Assembly: GCA_041748615.1 (NCBI GenBank)
Contig: JBGTCY010000229.1
Span: 1 to 6,736, forward strand
DNA from: JBGTCY01 sp041748615
Lineage (GTDB): Bacteria; Bacteroidota; Bacteroidia; Chitinophagales; CAIOSU01
Reading direction: 5' to 3'
Length of the DNA: 6,736 nt
How positions within the stretch are numbered: the first letter of the stretch is position 1; every line of letters begins with the position of its first letter. The notes beneath the pieces were generated by a model. It saw nothing but the letters and a program-made list of their open reading frames with translations. It did not search any database and was not told the origin of the DNA. The translations under genes were made by a program, and so were the position numbers. This document shows, in pieces, positions 1 to 5,096 of this stretch.

Positions 1-1
1 T

Positions 2-223
2 CCTCCCAAAACTCATAATTTGAATAAAATCATTGCTCAAACCAATTTGGAATTGACACAGGATGAGTTGACATTTTGCGCGGATATGAACAAATTTGTA
101 ATTGCCGGACGTTATCCTGATTATGTGAGTGATATTTATAAAATTGTCAACAAGAAAAATTGTAACGAATACTTCAATCAATGCGGAAAGCTCAAAAAAA
201 AATTAGCAGGGCTGCTGCCATAA
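2..223 (+). CDS. HEPN-domain protein, C-terminal part (5' end outside window)
   Basis: The frame is open from the left edge to a TAA at 221-223, giving 73 visible residues with no true start; the TTG at 20 is internal. The visible piece begins PPKTHNL, and 'pPKtHdL' followed about 30 residues later by an 'RYPD' segment (here AGRYPDYV) is the familiar signature of small HEPN-domain proteins. The rest is helical and lysine-rich. The next gene, a minimal nucleotidyltransferase, starts 43 bases before this one stops, which is the usual layout of HEPN/MNT toxin-antitoxin pairs. In characterised pairs the HEPN protein is an RNase toxin and MNT AMPylates it. The catalytic R-X4-6-H motif of HEPN RNases is not in the visible part, so toxicity cannot be judged here. 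HEPN assignment is fairly sure; the toxin role is inferred from context. Confidence 0.8.
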   Translation, partial: PPKTHNLNKIIAQTNLELTQDELTFCADMNKFVIAGRYPDYVSDIYKIVNKKNCNEYFNQCGKLKKKLAGLLP

Positions 224-516
224 AGCAGGCAAAGGAATATGTTGACTTGTGCCGCAAGATGAATTTGCGCATCAAGCGGGCGATTTTATTCGGCTCGCAG
301 TCAACCGGTACCGCGCATGACGATTCTGATATTGATTTATTGCTGGTAAGCGACATTTTCAAAAATAACACACTCGACAACTGGAAACTGCTGGCGCCCG
401 TAACCGCTCGTTTGTTTAATGTGGAGCCGCACCCCTATCCCGAAAAAAAATTCCTGAAAGGCGACCCCTTCATTGACGAAATCAGGCGCACAGGCATCGA
501 AATCAAACTCGACTGA
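181..516 (+). CDS. MNT-type minimal nucleotidyltransferase (probable HEPN/MNT antitoxin)
   Basis: A 111-residue protein with a complete pol-beta-type nucleotidyltransferase core. LFGS at 36-39 starts a perfect GS-X10-DxD motif (G38, S39, D50, D52). A further acidic residue, E82 in NVEPHPY, is placed for the third metal ligand. A helix of about 30 residues precedes the core, as usual in this family, so ATG 181 is preferred to the internal ATG at 259 (M27), which would remove it. The gene overlaps the HEPN gene by 43 bases in another frame, suggesting translational coupling. Known MNT antitoxins transfer AMP from ATP to a tyrosine of the HEPN partner; that is family knowledge, not shown here. 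No clear Shine-Dalgarno is seen, and no hairpin terminator follows, only a T-rich run. Confidence 0.85.
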   Translation: MRKAQKKISRAAAIKQAKEYVDLCRKMNLRIKRAILFGSQSTGTAHDDSDIDLLLVSDIFKNNTLDNWKLLAPVTARLFNVEPHPYPEKKFLKGDPFIDEIRRTGIEIKLD

Positions 517-539
517 TTTTTTATTTCCTTTATTCGTTC

Positions 540-571
540 TTTGAAATACGGAACAACAATCCGCTTTTTTG
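540..571 (+). promoter_or_regulatory. Candidate promoter in the CRISPR leader
   Basis: TTTG at 540-543 is followed after 20 nt by CTTTTTTG at 564-571. The spacing fits the Bacteroidota -33/-7 promoter, but the second box matches only the TTTG half of TAnnTTTG. Initiation would fall a few bases before the first repeat at 583 and transcribe the array in the orientation needed for Cas12a-type crRNA. Weak evidence, based on spacing and position. Confidence 0.3.
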
Positions 572-582
572 GCAGGTTATCT

Positions 583-618
583 GTCAAAGGCGAATCATAA
601 ATTTCTACTATTGTAGAT
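583..618 (+). repeat. CRISPR direct repeat 1
   Basis: Complete 36-nt copy, identical to the copy at 645-680, with an intact TCTAC-TATT-GTAGA hairpin. Confidence 0.9.
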
Positions 619-644
619 TCGAATATGTGACTGACGAAAAGCTG

Positions 645-680
645 GTCAAAGGCGAATCATAAATTTCTACTATTGTAGAT
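645..680 (+). repeat. CRISPR direct repeat 2
   Basis: Complete 36-nt copy, identical to repeat 1, 62 nt downstream of it. It is followed by spacer 2 (681-706). Confidence 0.9.
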
Positions 681-706
681 TCAAATAATTTTGCAAAGAA
701 ATACGG

Positions 707-714
707 GTCAAAGG
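707..714 (+). repeat. Decayed terminal CRISPR repeat
   Basis: GTCAAAGG matches the first 8 nt of the repeat and begins exactly one array period (62 nt) after repeat 2. After 714 the match is lost and the crRNA hairpin is absent, so this copy cannot be processed like the others. A full-length copy would have overlapped the galU stop codon at 731-733. Confidence 0.7.
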
Positions 715-730
715 GAACAGCTAATTAAAT

Positions 731-1597
731 TCACTCAATCAATTCTTTCAACCACGCCCTCAATTTATCAGCAAGCTCCGGTTGTTTCATTCCATACATC
801 ACATTGGTTTTAATGAAATCCAATTTATTCCCGACATCAAATCTTTTTCCTTCAAACTGATAGCCGAAAACCGGTGCGTCATCCATCATCAGTTTCAAAG
901 CGTCCGTTAATTGAATTTCATGATTGACACCGGGTGCAGTTTTTTTTAACGCATCAAAAACCGTTGGCGTTAAAACATACCTTCCTGCAAATACCAAATC
1001 AGACATTGAAGTCCCCGCAACGGGTTTTTCAATTAAGCGTTCAGCCTGATAGACGCGCTCTCCGATTTTTTTTCCTTCAAAAACACCATAGCGATAGGTG
1101 ATGGAATAAGGAACGGTTTCCAATGCCACCACGGATGAATTTTTTTCATTAAAAATCTCGAACAACTTTCCGGTCAGCGGAGATGCAGTTTCTATCATGG
1201 TATCTCCCAACAAAACGGCAAAAGGCTGATTGGCGGCAAACGATTCAGCGCTGAGCAGCGCGTGACCCAGACCAAGTTGTTCGTGCTGATAGGCAAAACT
1301 GATGTTTGCCAGGTTGCGGAGTTTTCGAATCGCATCGAGTTCAGCGAACTTAGATTTCGACTCTAACAGTTGTTCCAAAGTAACATCCGGCTGAAAATGC
1401 GACTGCAGCACTTCTTTGCCTTTGGCGATAATTATCAGGATTTCCGTAATCCCGGAATTTGCCGCTTCCTCCACCACATATTGTATCACCGGTTTATCCA
1501 CGATGGTCAGCATTTCTTTGGGCTGCGCCTTGGTGGCGGGCAACAACCGCGTTCCGAAACCCGCGGCAGGAATCACCGCTTTTGTGATTGGTGTCAT
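731..1597 (-). CDS. galU: UTP--glucose-1-phosphate uridylyltransferase
   Basis: A 288-residue cytoplasmic enzyme that joins a sugar 1-phosphate to UTP, giving the UDP-sugar and pyrophosphate. The nucleotide-binding loop is AAGFGTRLLPATKAQPKEML at residues 11-30. Other family marks are VDKPVIQYVVEEA (33-45), EQLGLGHA (106-113), the metal-binding aspartate region LLGD (129-132), IEKP with the conserved lysine K191, FAGRYVLTP (203-211) and HEIQLTDA (226-233). Length is normal for bacterial GalU. Translation starts at ATG 1597-1595, only 10 bases after the upstream kinase stop, so the two genes are almost certainly co-transcribed. The family normally makes UDP-glucose for envelope and capsule polysaccharides. 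With a sugar kinase just upstream, the physiological substrate could be another sugar 1-phosphate; the sequence does not settle this. The 3' end faces the CRISPR array on the opposite strand, and no hairpin terminator is seen between them. Confidence 0.93.
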   Translation of the reverse strand: MTPITKAVIPAAGFGTRLLPATKAQPKEMLTIVDKPVIQYVVEEAANSGITEILIIIAKGKEVLQSHFQPDVTLEQLLESKSKFAELDAIRKLRNLANISFAYQHEQLGLGHALLSAESFAANQPFAVLLGDTMIETASPLTGKLFEIFNEKNSSVVALETVPYSITYRYGVFEGKKIGERVYQAERLIEKPVAGTSMSDLVFAGRYVLTPTVFDALKKTAPGVNHEIQLTDALKLMMDDAPVFGYQFEGKRFDVGNKLDFIKTNVMYGMKQPELADKLRAWLKELIE

Positions 1598-1607
1598 TAA
1601 TTTTTCA

Positions 1608-2597
1608 TTAAGGGATTTGCGGAATAATTAAAGTCGCATTTTTCTTTTTCAATACTGCTTTCAGATTTTCCAGCATCTGTTGATTTTCAAAAGTACCGAT
1701 GATAGCGCCCCCGGAGCCGGTAAATTTCGCGCTCGCACCGGTTGTTCTTCCCGCCTCAACTAATTCAATATTTCCCTTGCTGATTTCACACACTGTTCTG
1801 CGGATGTCAAAATTCCTGTTGAGCAGCATCCCGATATTTTTATCGCCACGCTGCAATTTTTCCCAAACCTGTTCTGTCAGATGCTGCCATTGGGCGACCG
1901 CCTCTACGACAGCCGCTTCTTTTCTTGCATAGCGTTCCGCAAGGTTATTGTGCGTGACCTCCGAGCCTTCCGATAAATTTTCGCGATACGCGATATAGAG
2001 TTGCGGCAGGATTTTTTTATCAAACGGAAGGTACTCGCCATGTCCTTTCGCTTCCATGAATTTCCGGTCGAAATTCATGAAGACCGGACAACCGAAAGCC
2101 TGCGTGACCCTGTCCTGCAAACCCGCCCCGATGTGGAGTTCTTCTTTTTCTACCGCTAAAACCAAATTGGCAAGCACCGGATTGGTGATGCGCACTTTAT
2201 AAAACTGCATTAACGCCTTCATCGCTGCCGTGATTATCGCGCTGGAACCGGCAAGCCCCAGCCTGCCCGGAATGTCAGTCGTGTAGCGAATCGTGAAGTT
2301 ATTCCGGTGAATTTTCTTTTTATGCAATTCACAATAATCATGAAATTTCCTGATGGTCGCCTTGATGAGCCGGATGCCTCCGTAATAGCCATCCAGCCGG
2401 ATACTTTTCACAAAAGCGGGTACATTTTCATAAACTAATTTATCCCGCTCACCGGGAATAATTTCCAATTGCGCGGAGGGTTCAATAGTTACTTCCGCTT
2501 TAAAATTGGTGAAGACGAACGCGATGGTTTTGCCAAAATAGCCATCTGACGGGTTTCCGATAAGAGCGGCACGGGGAAAAGCAGTAGCAGTAATCAC
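1608..2597 (-). CDS. GHMP-family sugar kinase, glucuronokinase-like
   Basis: A 329-residue GHMP kinase. PRAALIGNPSDGYFGKTI (8-25) is the N-terminal substrate segment. PGRLGLAGSSA (110-120) is the phosphate-binding GHMP motif 2. AGLQDRV (158-164) holds a likely catalytic aspartate, D162. GASAKFTGSGGA (287-298) is motif 3. GNPSDGYFGKT, the GYYGGIRL segment (70-77) and GLQDRV recall plant glucuronokinase (glucuronate + ATP to glucuronate 1-phosphate). That comparison is from memory, so the substrate is inferred. The start chosen is GTG 2597-2595, giving MITATAFPRA; TTG at 2603 is an alternative. The frame stays open to 2699, but that extension reads through a terminator and into a tRNA gene (the telltale GSRVRVPSPAH translation), so it is rejected. 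No Shine-Dalgarno is visible. galU follows after 10 bases. Confidence 0.85.
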   Translation of the reverse strand: MITATAFPRAALIGNPSDGYFGKTIAFVFTNFKAEVTIEPSAQLEIIPGERDKLVYENVPAFVKSIRLDGYYGGIRLIKATIRKFHDYCELHKKKIHRNNFTIRYTTDIPGRLGLAGSSAIITAAMKALMQFYKVRITNPVLANLVLAVEKEELHIGAGLQDRVTQAFGCPVFMNFDRKFMEAKGHGEYLPFDKKILPQLYIAYRENLSEGSEVTHNNLAERYARKEAAVVEAVAQWQHLTEQVWEKLQRGDKNIGMLLNRNFDIRRTVCEISKGNIELVEAGRTTGASAKFTGSGGAIIGTFENQQMLENLKAVLKKKNATLIIPQIP

Positions 2598-2613
2598 ATT
2601 CAAACGCTTTAAA

Positions 2614-2650
2614 TAAAAAAATCCGCAATGCCAATTAAAGCATCGCGGAT
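2614..2650 (-). terminator. Rho-independent terminator after tRNA-Gly
   Basis: Reading the minus strand, an 11-bp stem (2650-2640 with 2631-2621, one G.T pair, rich in GC at its base) encloses an 8-nt loop and runs straight into seven T (2621-2615). It lies 7 bases after the tRNA-Gly 3' end and ends only about 17 bases before the kinase GTG, so it separates tRNA transcription from the kinase mRNA unless it is read through. Confidence 0.85.
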
Positions 2651-2657
2651 TCAGATG

Positions 2658-2730
2658 AGCGGGAGACGGGACTCGAACCCGCGACCCTAACCTTGGCAAG
2701 GTTATGCTCTACCAGCTGAGCTACTCCCGC
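2658..2730 (-). tRNA. tRNA-Gly (anticodon GCC)
   Basis: The 73-nt minus-strand sequence folds into a complete cloverleaf. The acceptor stem GCGGGAG pairs with CTCCCGC. The D-stem is GCTC/GAGC around AGCTGGTA. The anticodon stem TAACC/GGTTA encloses loop TTGCCAA with anticodon GCC. The T-stem GCGGG/CCCGT has one G.T pair and the loop is TTCGAGT. The discriminator base is T and CCA is not encoded. Promoter and terminator lie directly on either side, so it looks like a single-gene transcription unit. Confidence 0.95.
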
Positions 2731-2740
2731 AAAACGAGCG

Positions 2741-2773
2741 CAAATATAAACATTTGACAAAAATATTTTCAAA
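2741..2773 (-). promoter_or_regulatory. Bacteroidota-type promoter of tRNA-Gly
   Basis: On the minus strand, TTTG (2773-2770) is followed after exactly 21 nt by TATATTTG (2748-2741), a full match to TAnnTTTG. The tRNA 5' end lies 10 bases further on, so initiation just before the mature end is expected. Confidence 0.7.
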
Positions 2774-2809
2774 GAGTTCTTACTTGTTCAATCATTTTTT
2801 TGATTTGAG

Positions 2810-2936
2810 TGAGTGTAGGTGAAATTGTACTTCATTTGTCTTGCCGGACTTGTTCCGGCATCCCCATGAGTTTGTAATCAGCAGGAGATTCCGGCATAAA
2901 GCCGGAATGACAACTGTACAATTTGACCTACACTCA
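2810..2936. mobile_element. MITE-like palindromic element with terminal inverted repeats
   Basis: Terminal inverted repeats of 21 nt (2810-2830 and 2916-2936, one mismatch) begin TGAGTGTAGGT and end ACCTACACTCA. They are flanked on the outside by 11-nt direct repeats differing at one base: TTTGATTTGAG (2799-2809) and TTTGATTTGAA (2937-2947), as a target-site duplication would look. Inside are two hairpins, TGCCGGA-CTTGT-TCCGGCA (2842-2860) and TTCCGGC-ATAAA-GCCGGAA (2889-2907). Each arm is also roughly complementary to the other, so the whole element folds into one long imperfect palindrome. At 127 bp with no reading frame it would be non-autonomous. It could instead be a REP/RPE-type palindromic repeat, since ATTCCGGC...GCCGGAATGACA sequences are common bacterial intergenic repeats. 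Confidence 0.65.
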
Positions 2937-2952
2937 TTTGATTTGAACTGAT

Positions 2953-2984
2953 TTTCAACTTACAGAGATAATTATCTATTTTTG
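2953..2984 (+). promoter_or_regulatory. Probable ndk promoter with a 12-bp palindrome
   Basis: TATTTTTG (2977-2984) matches TAnnTTTG, and TTTC (2953-2956), a one-base variant of the TTTG box, lies 20 nt upstream. The ATG of ndk is 20 bases downstream. A perfect palindrome AGATAATTATCT (2966-2977) abuts the -7 box where a repressor could bind; no regulator is known from the sequence. The MITE-like element ends just upstream at 2936. Confidence 0.5.
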
Positions 2985-3004
2985 CAAACCTTTAAAAAAA
3001 AAAT

Positions 3005-3424
3005 ATGGCAACCAACAGAACATTTACGATGATTAAACCCGATGCAACGTCAAACAACTACATCGGACCAATCTTGGCGAAAATCAATGAAGCAGGCTTC
3101 AGAATTGTGGCAATGAAACTCACCCGCCTGTCAAGAGTGAATGCGGGAAAGTTTTATGAAATTCATAAAGAGCGTCCATTTTATAATGACTTAGTCGAAT
3201 ATATGTCATCAGGAACTATCGTTGCCGCCATTCTTGAAAAAGAAAACGCGGTAGAGGATTTCAGAAAACTCATTGGCGCTACAGACCCGGCAAAAGCGGA
3301 GAAAGGAACTATCAGGAATCTTTACGCGAAAAGCATTGAAGCCAACGCGGTACACGGCTCTGATTCAGACGAGAACGCGCGGATAGAAGGCGATTTCTTT
3401 TTCTCTGGATTAGAACGATTTTAA
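3005..3424 (+). CDS. ndk: Nucleoside diphosphate kinase
   Basis: A 139-residue protein of normal Ndk length. It transfers the terminal phosphate from ATP to other nucleoside diphosphates through a phosphohistidine, balancing NTP and dNTP pools in the cytoplasm. The active-site signature is NAVHGSDS at 114-121, with H117 the phosphorylated histidine. Other nucleotide-site residues are present: K11 in MIKPDA, Y51, R87 in FRKLIGATDP, T93, R104 and N114. The protein ends just after the conserved FF.SGLE segment. Translation starts at ATG 3005 after an A-rich run (2994-3003) and without a clear Shine-Dalgarno. The gene appears monocistronic, with its own promoter upstream and only tRNA remnants downstream. 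No convincing intrinsic terminator follows. Confidence 0.96.
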   Translation: MATNRTFTMIKPDATSNNYIGPILAKINEAGFRIVAMKLTRLSRVNAGKFYEIHKERPFYNDLVEYMSSGTIVAAILEKENAVEDFRKLIGATDPAKAEKGTIRNLYAKSIEANAVHGSDSDENARIEGDFFFSGLERF

Positions 3425-3500
3425 ATTCTTTTTGGTTAGGCAGATTTATAACTGTAAGTTTGCAACTTAATCTGATTAGAAAATTTATTATAAATAACAT

Positions 3501-3575
3501 CGCGGGGTGGAGTCCCGATTAGTCGGGAGTAGCTCGTTGGGCTCATATCCGCTAAAGCGAGACGCAGATTCAAGT
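3501..3575 (+). pseudogene. Degenerate initiator tRNA-Met-like copy with inserted hairpins
   Basis: Bases 3501-3512 are identical to the 5' end of the better copy at 3604, and 3529-3547 (GTAGCTCGTTGGGCTCATA, including the CAT anticodon) are identical to its D-arm and anticodon region. Between them, the 6-nt D-loop piece CAGTTG is replaced by a perfect 16-nt hairpin, TCCCGATTAGTCGGGA. After the anticodon, the sequence no longer pairs with the anticodon stem and contains a small palindrome, CGCTAAAGCG. A T-loop-like GATTCAAGT survives at 3567-3575, but no acceptor 3' strand follows. It cannot form a normal cloverleaf. It could be a decayed tRNA duplicate or a deliberately structured tRNA-like RNA. 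Confidence 0.65.
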
Positions 3576-3603
3576 TGTTAGTTTGAAATTTTGAAAGATA
3601 TAT

Positions 3604-3663
<60 letters not shown>

Positions 3664-3712
3664 CCCCAAGCAATCGCCTCAATGCTTGCACGAGGAGATG
3701 CGAAGGGAGAAG

Positions 3713-4114
3713 TTACTTTATCATCACTCCGCGTTTGTTCAGCACGGGGATGTTCGTGAAGTTATTTTCAATGATACTTTCGGTGACAAAAACATACTTT
3801 TTGTCATACAGATTTCCATCTAACCAAAAACTTATCCAAAACTGATTGGCAAGTCCGAGAAGTTGTTCCGGAAGTATTTCGAGCGGGACATATTGCTTTG
3901 CCCCGATTTTTTCAAAATATTGGCGCAGTGATGAAGTCACCACATTTTTTCCTTCCACTGTTCCGTAGCCTTTCGAGTTAACTAACACGTTGGTGATGTC
4001 AGCGTCTTTCATGTTCAGCAGATAAACAATCCACTCCTCTCCTTTTTCATCATTACGCGGAGCAACGGCAACAGCAATGTCTTCTACCTTTTTAAAATCA
4101 ATGTCTTTAATCAT
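3713..4114 (-). CDS. Conserved Bacteroidota hypothetical protein, 133 residues
   Basis: A soluble mixed alpha/beta protein with no signal peptide, membrane segment or catalytic motif that I can name. It opens MIKDIDFKKVEDIAVAVA, has EEWIVYLLN at about 26-34 and VLVNSKGYG at about 43-51, and ends with a VFVTESIIENNFTNIPVLNKRGVMI segment. I recall this pattern from a short family found across Bacteroidota, sometimes misnamed phenylalanyl-tRNA synthetase subunit. Nothing in the sequence supports that name, so no function is assigned. It starts 39 bases after the lipB stop on the same strand with no clear promoter between, so co-transcription with lipB is likely. Its 3' end lies next to the truncated tRNA remnant. 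Confidence 0.8.
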   Translation of the reverse strand: MIKDIDFKKVEDIAVAVAPRNDEKGEEWIVYLLNMKDADITNVLVNSKGYGTVEGKNVVTSSLRQYFEKIGAKQYVPLEILPEQLLGLANQFWISFWLDGNLYDKKYVFVTESIIENNFTNIPVLNKRGVMIK

Positions 4115-4153
4115 GATATTAATACTTTATAAAAAATTGTATGTGCTATTTAT

Positions 4154-4906
4154 TTAACACAAATCAGCGGTTTTTGATGCAAGCCGCACTTTGAACAATG
4201 TTTCAAAATGCTTTTTTAATATCTCTTTAACCAACTCCGCATCCACTTTCGTTCCAAGTTCATTTTGCAGGGAAGTCACCTGCTTGTCATTCAAGCCACA
4301 GGGGACAATCAAATTAAAATGCTCGAGATTGGTGTTCACGTTCAGCGCGAAGCCGTGCATGGTGACCCACCGGCTGGTGCGAATCCCCATCGCGCAAATC
4401 TTTCTTGCCTTGCCGGGCAAATGCGCGTCTAACCAGACTCCGGTTGCTTTTTCAAGCCGCTCGCCTTTGATTCCAAATTCATCAAGCGTCCTGATGATTA
4501 CTTCTTCCAGCAGCCGCAGATATTTGTGAATATCTGTGAAAAACATGTCGAGATTCAAAATCGGGTAGCCGACAACCTGCCCCGGTCCATGATAAGTAAT
4601 GTCCCCTCCCCTGTTGATGTGAAAATATTGAATCCCCTGCTCACGCAGCCATGCTTCACTCATCAGTAAATGGCTGTCATTGCCGCTTTTTCCCAGCGTG
4701 ATGACGGGAGGATGTTCACAAAACAAAAGATAGTTCTCGGTAGTTGACAACGAGTCACCTGAATCGTCAGTAGGTTGTTCGTTTAATGATTCCACATGGC
4801 GTTGCGACAGTTTCTGCTCAATGATTTTCTGAAACAAAAACTCCTGATAATTCCAGGATTTTTGATAGTCAATTAATCCGAGGTCTTGAAAGATTACTTC
4901 TGTCAT
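4154..4906 (-). CDS. lipB: Octanoyl-[acyl-carrier-protein]:protein N-octanoyltransferase
   Basis: LipB moves octanoyl from acyl carrier protein onto a lysine of lipoyl domains (pyruvate and oxoglutarate dehydrogenases, glycine-cleavage H protein). LipA then inserts sulfur. In the 250-residue product, the core motif RGGDITYHGPGQ lies at 99-110. The catalytic pair is K169 in KARKICAMGIR and C203 in IVPCGL, with MHGFALNVN between them at 183-191. GVWLD (156-160) also fits. A short low-complexity insert at about 42-58 (NEQPTDDSGDSLSTTEN) makes the protein slightly longer than usual. The start is ATG 4906 (MTEVIFQDLG); ATG 4918 is possible. The frame stays open to 5008, but that extension contains a promoter-like box and a heptad repeat, so it is rejected. 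Confidence 0.94.
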   Translation of the reverse strand: MTEVIFQDLGLIDYQKSWNYQEFLFQKIIEQKLSQRHVESLNEQPTDDSGDSLSTTENYLLFCEHPPVITLGKSGNDSHLLMSEAWLREQGIQYFHINRGGDITYHGPGQVVGYPILNLDMFFTDIHKYLRLLEEVIIRTLDEFGIKGERLEKATGVWLDAHLPGKARKICAMGIRTSRWVTMHGFALNVNTNLEHFNLIVPCGLNDKQVTSLQNELGTKVDAELVKEILKKHFETLFKVRLASKTADLC

Positions 4907-4927
4907 TGTAGAAATCATGTAAAAAAG

Positions 4928-4935
4928 CAAAGTTA
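4928..4935 (-). promoter_or_regulatory. Candidate -7 promoter box of lipB
   Basis: TAACTTTG on the minus strand matches TAnnTTTG fully. No TTTG box lies 19-21 nt upstream, so the call rests on one element. Initiation near 4921 would leave a leader of about 15 bases before ATG 4906 and almost none before ATG 4918. It would also exclude the upstream start at 5008. Confidence 0.4.
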
Positions 4936-4962
4936 AGCCATTATGAATGCGGTTCTGATAGG

Positions 4963-4990
4963 GGACGAGGGACGAGGGTCGGGTGTCGAG
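4963..4990. repeat. Degenerate 7-nt tandem repeat
   Basis: GGACGAG occurs twice in tandem (4963-4976), then two diverged units, GGTCGGG and TGTCGAG (4977-4990). It is G-rich on the plus strand, unlike the AT-rich DNA around it, and lies in the space between divergent lipB and the secreted-protein gene. No function can be assigned. Confidence 0.5.
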
Positions 4991-5070
4991 AGACAGCACG
5001 CATCCCATTAGTTGTTCAATCTGTTTAAAATAAATCTTTCAAACCGCTTCCTGTATTAATATTCTCTTAT

Positions 5071-5078
5071 TATCTTTC
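5071..5078 (+). promoter_or_regulatory. Weak -7 promoter-like box before the secreted-protein gene
   Basis: TATCTTTC differs by one base from TAnnTTTG and lies 18 bases before the ATG at 5097. No good TTTG box is found 19-21 nt upstream. Confidence 0.25.
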
Positions 5079-5096
5079 GCAAAAATTATTTTACCC

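Larger units (their letters stand above)
583..714 (+). CRISPR. Minimal type V-A (Cas12a-like) CRISPR array: two full repeats and a truncated third
   Basis: Two identical 36-nt repeats (583-618 and 645-680) and an 8-nt remnant of a third (707-714) start exactly 62 nt apart, leaving two 26-nt spacers (619-644, 681-706). Each repeat begins GTCAAAGG and ends AATTTCTACTATTGTAGAT. That end is the conserved Cas12a crRNA handle, with stem TCTAC/GTAGA (604-608 with 613-617) and loop TATT. In this family the handle lies 5' of the guide, so the array reads on the plus strand, with its leader in 517-582 and the decayed repeat at the trailer end, as expected. Both spacers begin TC, so the repeat could also be called as 38 nt. 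No cas12a, cas1, cas2 or cas4 is in the window, so the array is either an orphan served in trans or a relic. It lies just after the MNT gene and runs into the 3' end of galU. Confidence 0.88.

Noticed and set aside
233..250. Possible self-target of spacer 1 in the MNT gene (shared GAATATGT)
   Set aside because: Only 8 contiguous bases match, and the four bases on the PAM side are GCAA rather than TTTV; a match of this size is expected by chance.
1370..1932. Plus-strand frames opposite galU and the kinase
   Set aside because: They lie wholly antisense to two well-supported enzymes and encode nothing recognisable.
2598..2699. N-terminal extension of the kinase frame up to 2699
   Set aside because: It translates the tRNA-Gly gene and the terminator hairpin; the family's N-terminal motif begins right after the GTG at 2597.
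3436..3500. Possible ndk terminator (CAGATT...AATCTG with AAGTT-TGC-AACTT)
   Set aside because: The pairing is interrupted by a 9-nt one-sided bulge and no T-run follows, so it does not look like an intrinsic terminator.
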